Assembly (NCBI GenBank): GCA_015501605.1
Contig: JADNRZ010000002.1
Span: 62,001 to 126,000 of the forward strand
Source of the DNA: Panaeolus papilionaceus
Lineage: Eukaryota; Basidiomycota; Agaricomycetes; Agaricales
DNA: 64,000 bases
Reading direction: 5' to 3'
Positions within the stretch are counted from its first letter, which is position 1. Each line of letters opens with the position of its first letter. The translations under genes and the position numbers were made by a program. The notes beneath the pieces were generated by a model, which was not told the origin of the DNA, did not search any database, and saw only the letters and a program-made list of their open reading frames with translations. Of the stretch, positions 1 to 10,578 are shown piece after piece.

Positions 1-955
1 TGGTCCTTCCCCGCTCGTTTATTCCGAACACGCCTCATTTTAGTGATTTCTCTGATCCAGTCGCCTGCAGATGCACTGAACATAAACTTGTACATGCCTC
101 GATCTGAGTATTAAATAGGTCATCATCCCCCCTGTGTGTCGAAATATTGCAAACAAAACAGTCACATTACACTCCATAAGTAGAGACAAACAAAAAAACC
201 CAAAACAGAAAAAACGAAAAAAGAAATGAGATGAGATGTTGTCCGGAATAAGAATCATACGTAACCAAGTTAGAATCACAATAGTAAGCACCCTAGCGCA
301 TGCGAAGTATATAGAAACGAACGAAAACAAATACATACTCATCATAATATAGAAATAGAAGTGATAGGGTGCGCAACAGCCAGAACTAAGAAAATGAGGG
401 ATACGTTGTGTGAATACTGTACAAATCTTGAATTTAGTGTTACATTTTGAAGATCAGATCATCATCAGCGAGTTGAGCGATAGGAAACTTGAAAGGAAGA
501 TGGAAGATGTGCAGTACTGGGTACAGTTCCGTTGCTAAGGGTTTACATTCGGACATGAGCGTGACGAAATTGGATGCGTAAGGTGACATAGGGGCGTAAA
601 GGGAACACAGCGCGGGGATAAAGAGAGAGAGAGAGAGAGAGATGGCGATGGCAGGTGGAAGGACAGTGTGAAGATGACAAGGCGAAGGCAAGGAAAGAGG
701 TCTTGATCTGGTAGACGAACAAAGGAGAGAGGGGGTCGAATTATGATGACGATGGTGATGGGGACCATATGGAACGTGCAGTACACCCACATGTTGGGAC
801 ATGCAGGAGGCAGTTCACATGCTCAGCCGCCTTGAGATCAGGATGCATCAAGCAAGGCCAACGCGGAACTAAAAAGTAGCGTCAACGTGTACGACTTTCG
901 CTGGCGGAGTGGTGTATTAGAGGGTAGCCGAGACTCGCAAAACAGGACAACGGCT
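1..955. other. Intergenic / 3' flank, no gene supported
   Basis: I find no convincing coding exon here. The open frames are short, low in complexity (Ser/Leu/Pro-rich) and show no splice-linked continuation. The right end is probably the 3' untranslated region of the DUF6534 gene, which ends at 956. Confidence 0.5.
620..642. repeat. (GA)n microsatellite
   Basis: About eleven GA dinucleotide units in a row, in non-coding sequence. It is a simple repeat and likely to vary in length between strains. Confidence 0.9.
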
Positions 956-3900
956 CTATTCCTTCCCCTCCCCACCCTTCTTCGTCGTCCCCGAAACACC
1001 ACCAAAGCCTTTCAGCGCAAACGAAACATCTTCCTCCCCTGGCTCACATCGTTGCTCCTCCAACGGTTTCAACTTCGAGTCCTTGTCCCCCAAATCAGCA
1101 TTGGCCAGGACAGTCTTCCTTGTTTCATGCTCCACAAATGCCGACTCATAAGTACACGAACTTGAGGTTTGCCCTACCCTCTCCACTATGGATTGGAGTT
1201 GCAACGTCTGCGTTTGCGTTTGCGTCTGTATCTGGCTCGTATGACTTGGAGTATGAATCTAATTGGTCATGCGTCGTCAATATGTGAAGCATTGGACAAA
1301 GAGTGAAACGGGCGACTTACGCTCTCCTCTGCAACACCTTCATGCTGCGTCCCCACACCAAAGCTAACAACATCCCCACCCCCAGCTCTAGAACCCCTCA
1401 AACCAAAGCTGACCGTATCCATATCCCTCGTACCCGTCTCCCTGCCACTATTCCTCCACGTCCTCTTCATCCCACTCCCTCCAACATTGAAGCTAACCGT
1501 ATCTCTCACCCCCGCACCAAAACTCACGCCCTCCCTATCCCTCACCCTCCCAGCCCCACCAAAACTCACGCTATCCCTAATCCGCCCAATGCTCTCCCTC
1601 ACACTCGTCAGCAGCCCCGGCACATTTGCCAAAAACAAATTTAAACCCGACTCGTCCTCGCTATCCGACCCACTACTTCCCTCATCGCCACTCCCACGTC
1701 TTCGTCGACTCCGACGCCTGTTTTCGTCTCGCACTCCTCCGGACCCGTCTCCCTGGGCATTTTCTTCATCTTCGAGGTTCACGTTTTTATCACCAGACAC
1801 TCGGGTTTTCTTCGTCGTTTTTCTCCTCGATCTACATCTTGAGGACGATCCTTCTCTGAGATGTCGTCTCGTGTTGAGTGTTGCGAGGAGTGAGTTGGCA
1901 TATGCTACAATGAGTATCAGATATCGCAATGTCTGCATCACTGAGTAATGAAAGAAAGAATGAACGTACTTTTGGAAATGATAAAGTGCAACCCCATGAA
2001 TACCAAGTTCTTTTTATTCGCGAGCCACTACATGCGCATTAGCCGTACGCCCAAAGCGAGAATCTGTACAACTCACACATATCAGACTGGTCACAGCGAC
2101 AGCGCACGTCAAAGTTCCAGTCTCAAAGGTATATAAAACCAGCCTGTCCAGAACGTGATTCATCGCGGAATTCGTATTCTGTCGACTTCGGAGTAGGAAG
2201 ATCATGAGGGCCATGATGAAGATATCGAGAGCTGAGGACAGGGTCAAGCCGCAGGTGAATGACCACTATGAAGGAGAAAGGGACAACGTTGGCATGCCTC
2301 AGCAGGGGAAGATAACGAAAGCGAATAGAAAACGAAGAATCGAAGGCTTACCGTGTATAGCTCTATAAACTTTTCGAGAGATTTCAGTGTAATCATTGTC
2401 GCTGTCGTCACTGAATAGGGCTAGTTGGTCAACAACGCTGGTGAGGAAATCTATGAGAGAGACGTACGGCACGCGAAACATAATCTAGCGCAAGCTATCA
2501 AGAACTGGGTTGCATTAGACAAAAGCGCTTCAAAAAGAGCTAAAGTGCGACGTACCAGCGGTGCTGCGATGAACAGATTGCGTTGGCTCACTAAGGGCAG
2601 AACGTCAGACGTGAAATGAGGACGATGAGGAGATGACGTACATCGGTAAATCCGGTAAACGAAGAATAGGTGGACGATAAAAGTCAAGATGGCCTAGAGC
2701 GTTTCGTTAGTTGTTACACTCAGTTCAGAAAGAAATGCGTGTGCATACCGTGAAAGCGATTGTCAACTGTCGAGAACAAAACAGTTAAAACCCATAACGC
2801 CATAACGCGAATCAAAAGAAAGTGCGCTTACAGCTAGTGACCTATAAGTCGAGTTAATTACTTACTAAGGACTTATATATGAGCTAGCGCGGGACATACC
2901 ATGGTATATAATCAATCCTCGACTCTTCCCCGAAGTGCGCTATCAGGTGATCCCATAGCGAAGCGCTGACGAAAATAGTGTGACAGAAATCGAGAATCCT
3001 AGGTTTATCATGAGTACGCACAAAGTTTAGATATAAGCAAATGAGCGTTACCAAACGGTTCCAACCTAACAAGGTCAAGCGCGATATGGATGAAGTGGTA
3101 TAGCGTGTCGTGTCATCGGTGTTGATGAGGCCGTTGGAAGGGACGTGAGGGTGAAATGAAATGACAAGAATGGACAAGACGAAGACAGGCATGAGAAGGA
3201 ATAAGAACAGGACAAGGCGGGATGAAACGAATGTCGTTAGGACGAGTCAAGATTTAGAACTGGGATATGTAAGACGCACCATGACCTTGATACTCCTCTT
3301 GTCCTTTGCATAATTTTTGAAATAGGCGAATGTTTGTGCTGTGACGATTCCTGAAAAGCTGTCATGTTCGAAGTAAAAGTATCAGCAAGAGTCAGCATTT
3401 AGGGGTATTACAAGGGAGAAGGCGTCGTCAACGACAGTGATGGTGATGGCGACGGGGCCGTGGTGGTTGATGATGACGATCGCGGGGAACGCATCAACGG
3501 CATGGGAACATTGAAGGGTGATGGATCGTTGTCGCTAAAAATACGACAACCTCGGAACAACCTGTCATCATGGCCGGTCTTCCTTCCAGTACGTGTCAAT
3601 CAGCATTTCTCCACAACACAATAGCTTCAGCGTCCTATTTCCATCCTCACCCCACATTGCTCGTTCTTTGTATTTCGAATATCACCCCACATCGCTGTAT
3701 ATCCGACCTCGCTCCATGATATCTTAACACCTGCCCCCCTCCGACACTTCGCCCCACATCCCATCCGTGTTTGAATATGTGGAGTTCGATATAATCCTCC
3801 GTCGTTGCCATTGTCATCGTCTTCTAACCACTGCACCCATCGCTCACCCATACCTTACTCCTATGCAAGAAAGATCCGAATAAATAGATAAGATATACAC

Positions 3901-3963
3901 TTACACAGCAGCGACAATACACCCTATCATCAACGCCCCGAACGTCCTTCCTATATCAATCAT
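956..3963 (-). CDS. DUF6534-type seven-helix membrane protein
   Basis: Multi-exon gene of the Agaricomycete DUF6534 family, whose function is unknown. Exon 1 starts at the ATG at 3961-3963 (MIDIGRTFGALMIGC...) and ends at 3905 before gtaagt. A later exon near 3280-3355 reads GIVTAQTFAYFKNYAKDKRS. Then come DFCHTIFVSASLWDHLIAHF (about 2885-3000), a FIVHLFFVYRIYR segment (about 2640-2690), a helix beginning NHVLDRLVLYTFETGTLTCA (2014-2200) and YANSLLATLNTRRHLRE (about 1860-1905). These match the family's usual order of membrane segments and its NSLLATLN-R box. The long Ser/Arg/Gly-rich cytoplasmic tail (1321-1860) continues over an intron into a last exon ending at 956. The tail carries a repeated VSFG motif. 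Several splice joins, notably exon 1 to 2, are not resolved. The family call is firm; the exact protein is not. Confidence 0.75.
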
Positions 3964-6284
3964 CTTTAGTTGATGACTGGGTTCAGTCAATGGGTTGTGG
4001 AATGAGGGCGTAGGATGGATTGGCGGCAAGTGGTAGGTCCAATACGTGTTCAGAGAGGATTGATTCGACAGAAAACCTGGACGCAAAAACAACCGGGGGA
4101 AGGGTATGAGTAAATATGAGGGGATACAAGGAGACGACCATAGTACGAACCTTACACTGATTTTGTTGCTCGTCGCAATCTGTTGACCTGCCAGCCCAAA
4201 ACACTGGTGGTGGGATACACACTGGCAGTCGTGAGCTCGCAATCGGGAATGAATTGTAGAATGGGTGGTGGTTTGGGCGTTGTAGGGAGACGTAGCCTAG
4301 AGTTCGTTCACATGAGCATCTCCCCCATATGTAGGTTGTTAAAGAAGGATGAGGGTAAGTAAGGAGGGACGAAAACTCCGACAACGGGATGGGATGACTA
4401 TGAGAGAAAATAAATTGAGCCCTTCCTCTTCTTCACATATGCAAAGACGGTAACAGCAAGGCACACATCTCATCTGGCCCATTCAGCTGATCCCTCATCC
4501 TCTCTCGGCTACTCGCGGCAATTTCAACTCGAGTCTGGTTACCGTTGATTTGCCAATTTCCGAATGGTCAATGTGCAACAATGCTTGATGCCCCGTTCAG
4601 CCATGCCTTGGCTCTTTCGCAGTAGTCCATCAGTCCAAGGGAAGTGTTCAACCGTGTTCAACATCGATACAATCCGGGAGTATCCTCTGAGTTATCCCCA
4701 GATGATGTCAAACTTATCATTATCAAATTTGGACAAGTGATATTTTTAAGTTCACCGTCTATTGCCTAGTCAGTCTCAGAGAATTCTCACAGGAAATCGG
4801 CAAGTATACTCGGACTACCCTCGAGTTCACTACAAGCCCCGATGTCAGCTTGTGATGCGTCGACAGGTGGCAGCGGATTGGAAGCATGTTAGTGCTGAGT
4901 GAGCCGGAGTCTTGATCATCGTCTTTGAAAGCAAAGCGCCGGCTATCTACACAGCGGGCTATATGGGCTTCATCCAACCTGGAATATCATATACCTCGTA
5001 CATTTTGCTTGCCAATAGCATTGCTTGTATGTAAGTCTTTTCAATCTGTCCCAATTTTTTCTGTTCGGAGCTCATCAAACCTTTTTAAGTTTTTAATCAG
5101 ACTTCAATTACGAGTCCTTTTTAGGACGAGTTCTTAGCTCGCTCCGATGCTCCGGCCCTTGCTAGAACAACTATGGGCTCCTTCTCCAAACCTAATCCTA
5201 TTCAAAAATTAGCATCAAAAGCGCTGGTCACTACACGCACATCGCATCAAAGTGAGTTGGTTCGTTCAAGACCTGCGATCAACGGGTTCATCTGACTCTG
5301 AAGGAGGTGATCGCAAGCTATGCATTGGTGATATAATGAATATCTTCACCTATCTTACTCTTATCTTTCGATGTGAACATTAAACTACGTTTGTCCGAGT
5401 AAAGTACAAGCTAGAGTCCATAAATACTAGCGTAAATTTACCTCCTTGTTCAGTTATCTCTTGCTTCACCTTCACATTGCCTTCAGACACATTCGGCATA
5501 CATAGAACTTCCATCTTATCATGTCTCTCGAAATGTCGGCTAAGCATTTAATCTCCATCTACCTTTACAATGACAGCCATTAATAGCAGAAATCTCTGAG
5601 GATAATGGTAGGTTCAAGGTGACAATGACAGCCTTTCTCCGCCGTGCACACTCTTATCGTCTGATTGGACAACAATAGAGTCCACGTGTTGATCCCATCA
5701 ACAATCAACCAATCAATAACTGGGCGGCATTCCCCGGCCTCGTCTCTTACCAACGACGCCGTTGGTTGGTCTCTGCTTTCATTTGTAGACGTTGACGCCA
5801 TCACGCTGAATGTTTACGACGAAGCTGAACCCTTGACGCCGAGATCAAGGGTCAATTATCGCGTTCGCATCGCCTATTTTTCAGGTCTTCATTACTGAAT
5901 TCCCCCACTCTGTGCGCACAACTTTCGAGAACAGATGAGAGAGCTTATACACCTTGTAGCAAGCTGATCAAGCCCAAGCATCATTGAATTAGAACTAATA
6001 TGGGCGGTGGTACTTAAGGATGTATTCATAGATTTAGAGCTGATTTAGAGCAATAGACCCCACCTCCTGGTATTTAAGACCCGATCACTCCATGAAACAG
6101 ACCTAGATTCAATTGTAAACAGGTACTAAAAACACTGAAGATGCGTTCACATCTCACACCTAGAAACTACTTAATCACCCCGATCGGTTCGTCCTCCACC
6201 TAGACCGGCCAATCCCCAACATCCATCTCTGCAGACCTACGTTCAACCTTGACGCAAACTGGACTCCAGAATACCATTCGGAAG
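3964..6284. other. Intergenic, nothing supported
   Basis: About 2.3 kb with only short open frames on both strands. It is the promoter side of the DUF6534 gene on the left and of a small plus-strand gene on the right. I see no recognisable exon, RNA gene or repeat. Confidence 0.45.
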
Positions 6285-6601
6285 ATGAACTTTGCCCTCG
6301 GGGCCATCATTGCCCCTCTCATGAGCCTTATCCTATCTACAAACCTGATGGTAATTATGGTACATCCATTCTCGCATCCCATAAATATAGCAAGACAGAA
6401 CTCTAACCACATCTTACGAACTATATATCATGACAGGCCCAACCCGCACCTGACCACCCCGGGGCCAAGATCATCCCACAATTCGGTATATCCAAACGCA
6501 ATTTAGCCACAATCGAAAAGGTGTCGCAAGAGATAAAGGCGAAGAGGGCTAGCGAGTCGGATATGTTATTAAGAGAGATAGGGATGCCGCTCAAAGGGTA
6601 A
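6285..6601 (+). CDS. Small two-exon gene, 76-aa protein of unknown function
   Basis: Exon 1 (6285-6350) encodes 22 residues, mostly hydrophobic (MNFALGAIIAPLMSLILSTN..), resembling a signal anchor or signal peptide. An 86-bp intron (6351-6436, GTAATT...ACAG) joins in phase 0 to exon 2 (6437-6601). Exon 2 encodes a 54-residue polar tail with a Lys/Glu-rich, probably helical stretch (ATIEKVSQEIKAKRASESDM) and ends at TAA. Neither exon is convincing alone; the clean phase-0 join is the main evidence. I do not recognise the family. It could be a small single-span membrane protein of the ER or mitochondrion, but that is a guess. It is convergent with the malic enzyme gene, whose stop lies about 100 bp downstream. 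Confidence 0.55.
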
Positions 6602-6703
6602 AAGCTGATGGCCATGGATTGGTTCCCAATCCAATTATCACGACAAAATTAAATCAAATCTAGGACACGTGTATTATTCGCAAACATTTCAAACGGAAGG
6701 ATA

Positions 6704-9700
6704 TCACTCAATCAGCCCCTTCTCATCGTACTCATAATCGCAATACACAGGAACCCAGACCCTTCGTTTAGCCTCGTCCCTCACCTCACGCAGCGCCATC
6801 TCTCGGGTCTCTGATACCTCCTTTCCTTCTTCCCTCGTCTTCACAGGCGGAGGACCTGTCGCTGACCTCTCCTCTTCAACCCCCTCACCCTCTCCGCCTG
6901 CATTCTTCAACCTCGTAGCGCGAGCGCTAGGCACTGCCTCACTATAACTCGCACCCAACTTCGACCCGCGCGATCCAAGATTGGGCCTATACCACATCCG
7001 CCCGGCCGTATCCTCCCTAATCGACTGCTCACATACCGCAATCGCAACTTCAAAGTTAACACGCGGCGCGTCCGCGAAATCTGGAAGCAAAGCCTGACCA
7101 CTGTACTCGAAGGGCTGATCGGGTGTCGACTCATTGATGGCTTTCATCGCATCGCTGAGTTCTGCGAGTCGTTGAGCGCCTGCGAGAATCATCGTATCCG
7201 TGATGCTTCTGGAATGAGATAGGATAGTTCCGAGTCCGAGGCCTGGGTATATAAGCGCGTTGTTACACTCCGCGATTCTGAACAAGAAATCAATGTTATC
7301 TGTGAGGTAGCGATTAGCAAAATAATAAAAGACACAACTCACTTGAACTCCCGCTCACGGTCTCCAACCTTCATCTTTACCATCCCAAAAGGACTCCCTG
7401 TCGCCACGAGCGCTCTCCCATCGGTCCAACGAAGCAAATCCTTCGGCTTCGCTTCTGCCAACCGTTTCGGGTTAGACAGAGGAAGTATGATCGGCATCGG
7501 ACCTTCCACGCGACCTGTTATGCTCTTCTTTGCCAATTCCCCCCGAGTTGAGTCGTCTAGCTTCTCAGAAGCCTCGTAATGAAGACCATCGACCATGGCA
7601 CGTATAATCTCCTCGGCGAAAGCGCCAGCTGATGTTGAGCACCCGATAAGGACGGTAGGACGAACGCGTTGGATGACTTCGAGGAGAGCAACCTTCCTCT
7701 TGCTTGACGTTGATGCGCTTTCTGTTTCCTTCTTCGTAACCCTTGACCTATGCCTCCCTTGACTCTTCCTCTGACTCTCGTCTCTCCCACTCAGCTTCCT
7801 CCCCGACTTCAACAGGTCGCCTGGCTTCTCCGCCTCGATGAACGGATCGATACCTTCCCACTCAATCGACAAATCCGGACGGCCATTGAGTCCTTCACCC
7901 ACATATGGCACCGACCCACCTCCCAATTTTCCATCGTATTCTATTCCATCATCTGCATCCACGCCAGTCGATGTCGCCTTCGAGGTCTCCTTACCTCCGC
8001 CCTCTGATTCATCCTTGGTGCTACTGACGTGCTGCGTCGACCTTGAGACTTTTGGAAGCTGCGGTGATGCTGAGCCCCATCCCTCACTCGCAGGCCTTGC
8101 CCACTCGTCTTTACTCTCCATCCCAAGCTCTGGCTTCTCTTTCTCCGTCTGTCCCGATTCTTGGTGGTCTTGGTACAATAACCCATCACGATCCACAATC
8201 CAGAACTTTCTCATAGCCTCTTCACTCGATATTCCTTCTCCACTTGCCATCGCGTCACGCAGCTGGCGTGTTATACCCGAGCCGGCTGCTCCAAATCCTA
8301 GAACGACGTAGCGTTGGCTAGAAAGTGGTCCAGCGTTTGAGCTTGATTGTTTGAACGAAACGGCAGATTGAGACGACTGGAGTGCTTTGGAAAGCGCGGC
8401 GTCGAGAGTCTTTGATGCGACGTTGATAGCTGAGAGAAGGAATGAGAGCGTCACGGCTCCTGTTCCTTGGCTAATTTAAAGGGGTTCGATGAGAGTGTTG
8501 GAAAAATGAGAAATGGATAATGCTTACATGTCGTCATTGAATACAGCATGCGAATGTCGGTATTTTTCCAGAAGTTTCATGGCGTTCTTAGACGCAAAGT
8601 CCTCAAAATGGAGAAGGGTATGTGGATAGTACTTGCGGACAAGTTGAACGAATCTAAAAGATAATTAGTTATGAGATTGAGATTTGGGATAGTTGACCCA
8701 TACTTGTCCACGAAATCATCATATTGTTGACCCCGAAGCCGACGTTCAGGCCAGCCCTACGAATTTATGGATTGAGGAAGTGGGCAATGCAGTGAAGAGA
8801 AGTCGACTTACGACATACAAGGGATCATTGAGCAGTTCTTCATTGTCTGTACCGACATCCAGAACAACGCTCAATGTCTTTCCTGGGTCGATTCCTCCGA
8901 CAAGCCTGAATCGTCATCAGTGAGAGGCGGAGCGAACATAAAGAAAGAACACACGTGTAGAGTGCTGACTTCGCCGTTGAGATCTATAGAAAATTCAACT
9001 GCCCTGTTCATAAAGTCAACGAGAAAAGGTACTCACCCCGACTCCCTAGTAGATACATATAAATGGTCAGAAAAACGTACAAGATTCAAAAATGAAGTCA
9101 CAGTACCCCCACACCCTGATCACCAATTCCCAGAATTGCCTCCGAGTCGGTAACAACGATGAGTTCAATATCGCGCCCATGAGTCTTCTCCAGGAAGATT
9201 CTCTCCATATCGTCACGCTCTGGATAGCTGAGATACAGCCCTTCGCTCCTTCTGAGAAGATGAGAGTAGTTTTGAATAGCGTCGGCCTGACAGATGGGGA
9301 AGAATGTAAGAAAGCAGTCCAAGACTGAGAGTGAATCTCTCACCTGTGTTGGTGTATAAATCACAGGAACGAGCTCTTTTAAATGCCTGGCAAGAAGTGC
9401 ATAATAAAGTGTCCAATTCTGGTCCTTCAAGCTCTGCAAGAACGTATTCTTCCTCAAATTCGTCTCCTCGTCGGCTCTCTCCATCTCCCTCTCGGTCATC
9501 TCCTCCCTCTTCTTGTATCCCGAGTCTGGGCGATCCCACTCGCGGCGCTTGAGCTGCTCATACGCTCTTTGACATTGCTTCTCCAGTGTATTTGGGCGAT
9601 ATGGTAAACGACCCTGAAGAGAAAAGGCAATTCGCTCGTCGTGTGAGAAAGCGGTTCCTTTGTTAAATCGCGGAGAAGTGAGCAGAGCTTTGCCCTTTAA

Positions 9701-9760
9701 CGCTACGCGCAATGTTCGAATGAGCGATTTGGGCTTGTTCGTCGCTGCCCCTAAGGCCAT
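6704..9760 (-). CDS. MAE1: Malic enzyme (malate dehydrogenase, decarboxylating), NAD(P)-dependent
   Basis: Converts malate to pyruvate and CO2 while reducing NAD(P). I resolve nine exons: 9344-9760, 9107-9286, 9037-9045, 8955-8983, 8812-8905, 8704-8756, 8528-8653, 7343-8470 and 6704-7277. They join in frame to 869 aa, longer than the roughly 550-670 aa usual for fungi. Landmarks in order: [38 protein letters not shown] with the catalytic Lys, [17 protein letters not shown], metal-binding FEDFASKNA and FNDDIQGTGAV, Rossmann [21 protein letters not shown], and ATGSPFGMV. The N-terminus is basic and free of acidic residues for about 40 residues, which suits mitochondrial import. The extra length comes from an insert of about 155 residues in the nucleotide-binding domain and from a polar C-terminus. 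The second exon boundary is a 57-bp intron without a stop in frame. NAD versus NADP preference cannot be read from sequence alone. Confidence 0.93.
9037..9045 (-). other. 9-nt microexon of the malic enzyme gene
   Basis: On the minus strand, GGAGTCGGG is preceded by ...CTAG and followed by GTGAGT. It encodes Gly-Val-Gly and completes the conserved DQGVG-G(V/M)[11 protein letters not shown] block between flanking exons that otherwise lack these residues. Both neighbouring joins are phase 0. Confidence 0.8.
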
Positions 9761-10099
9761 GGTTAGAGAATAGACTCGTAGTTGTGGAGCAATTCAGAGA
9801 GAAGGTTGGGCAGTACACACGTTACACTGTGAAATGCCGTTCACTGACGTCATGGGAGGGGTTAGGTGGTTAACTTCCCAACATCCGTTTAGAGTAAGTC
9901 ATTATTCATCCACTCGTCATTTCTGACGAATGGGAGATGATTGGGTTGATTTTTTTTTACTTACACATTCCGTAAACTCACACGAAAGGCGTTAGTTCAG
10001 GGCTCGCAAGTACCTTGAAAAAATCGCATTATTCTCGGATTCATGAAGATACACATGTATTATCATGTTGAACAGAATAATCGCAGTAGAATATGGTAT

Positions 10100-10578
10100 C
10101 TAGACAGCCGCATCTGGTTCTGGTTGAGGTTCACCCGCAGGCTCCGCCTCGACAGGCTCTGCACCTGCAGTTGCAGCTTTAGCCGCCTTCTTCTTGGCCT
10201 TCTTGAGCTTCTTCTGTAGTTTCTTTGTCTCTTTCTTGGACAATCCACCAGCAGCCAATTTTGCCTCTAATTCCGCAACTTTGTCCCTTCGAGTGAGGCG
10301 GTCTTCGAGTTCCTCGACGAGCGCTCGAGTGCTGATTTCGGAGATTTCGGGGACGTAAATAGAGCGCGCGAAGGAGACGTCGCTCAGTTCGTATCCTAAG
10401 TCGCGAGCGGCGACGTCGGAGTCGGATGAGTAGGAGAAGTAGGCCTGAGGTTTTGGTGTTGATATTTATTTAGCCAGTGCGATGTAAGAAGTCAAAGAGA
10501 AATACCTACGTTGCCTACATTGGCTAGGAGAGCCAGTTCGAGTCCAGCGAGGAGAATAGGGGTGAAGGCCAGCTTCAT
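10100..10578 (-). CDS. Small secreted protein, ISTR-LV-ELE family (137 aa)
   Basis: Exon 1 (10510-10578) is 69 nt and encodes a 23-residue signal peptide (MKLAFTPILLAGLELALLAN...). A 65-bp intron leads to exon 2 (10100-10444), which ends in TAG. The mature part has an acidic N-terminal half and the motif ISTRALVEELEDRLTRR. A Lys/Ala-rich helix follows, then a Pro/Glu/Ala-rich tail; there is no cysteine. Exon 1 length, the junction phase and the ISTR-x-LV-x-ELE-x-RL-x-RR motif are the same as in the two 180-aa paralogues at 19378 and 61796. This is therefore a diverged member of the same family. Molecular function is unknown; a secreted or cell-wall role is an inference from the signal peptide only. 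Confidence 0.75.

Noticed and set aside
440..802. Ser/Leu-rich frames at the window start
   Set aside because: Driven by the GA microsatellite and low-complexity sequence.
7750..8311. Plus-strand frames across the malic enzyme gene
   Set aside because: Antisense shadows of a well-supported coding exon; Ser/Pro-rich complement of its charged insert.
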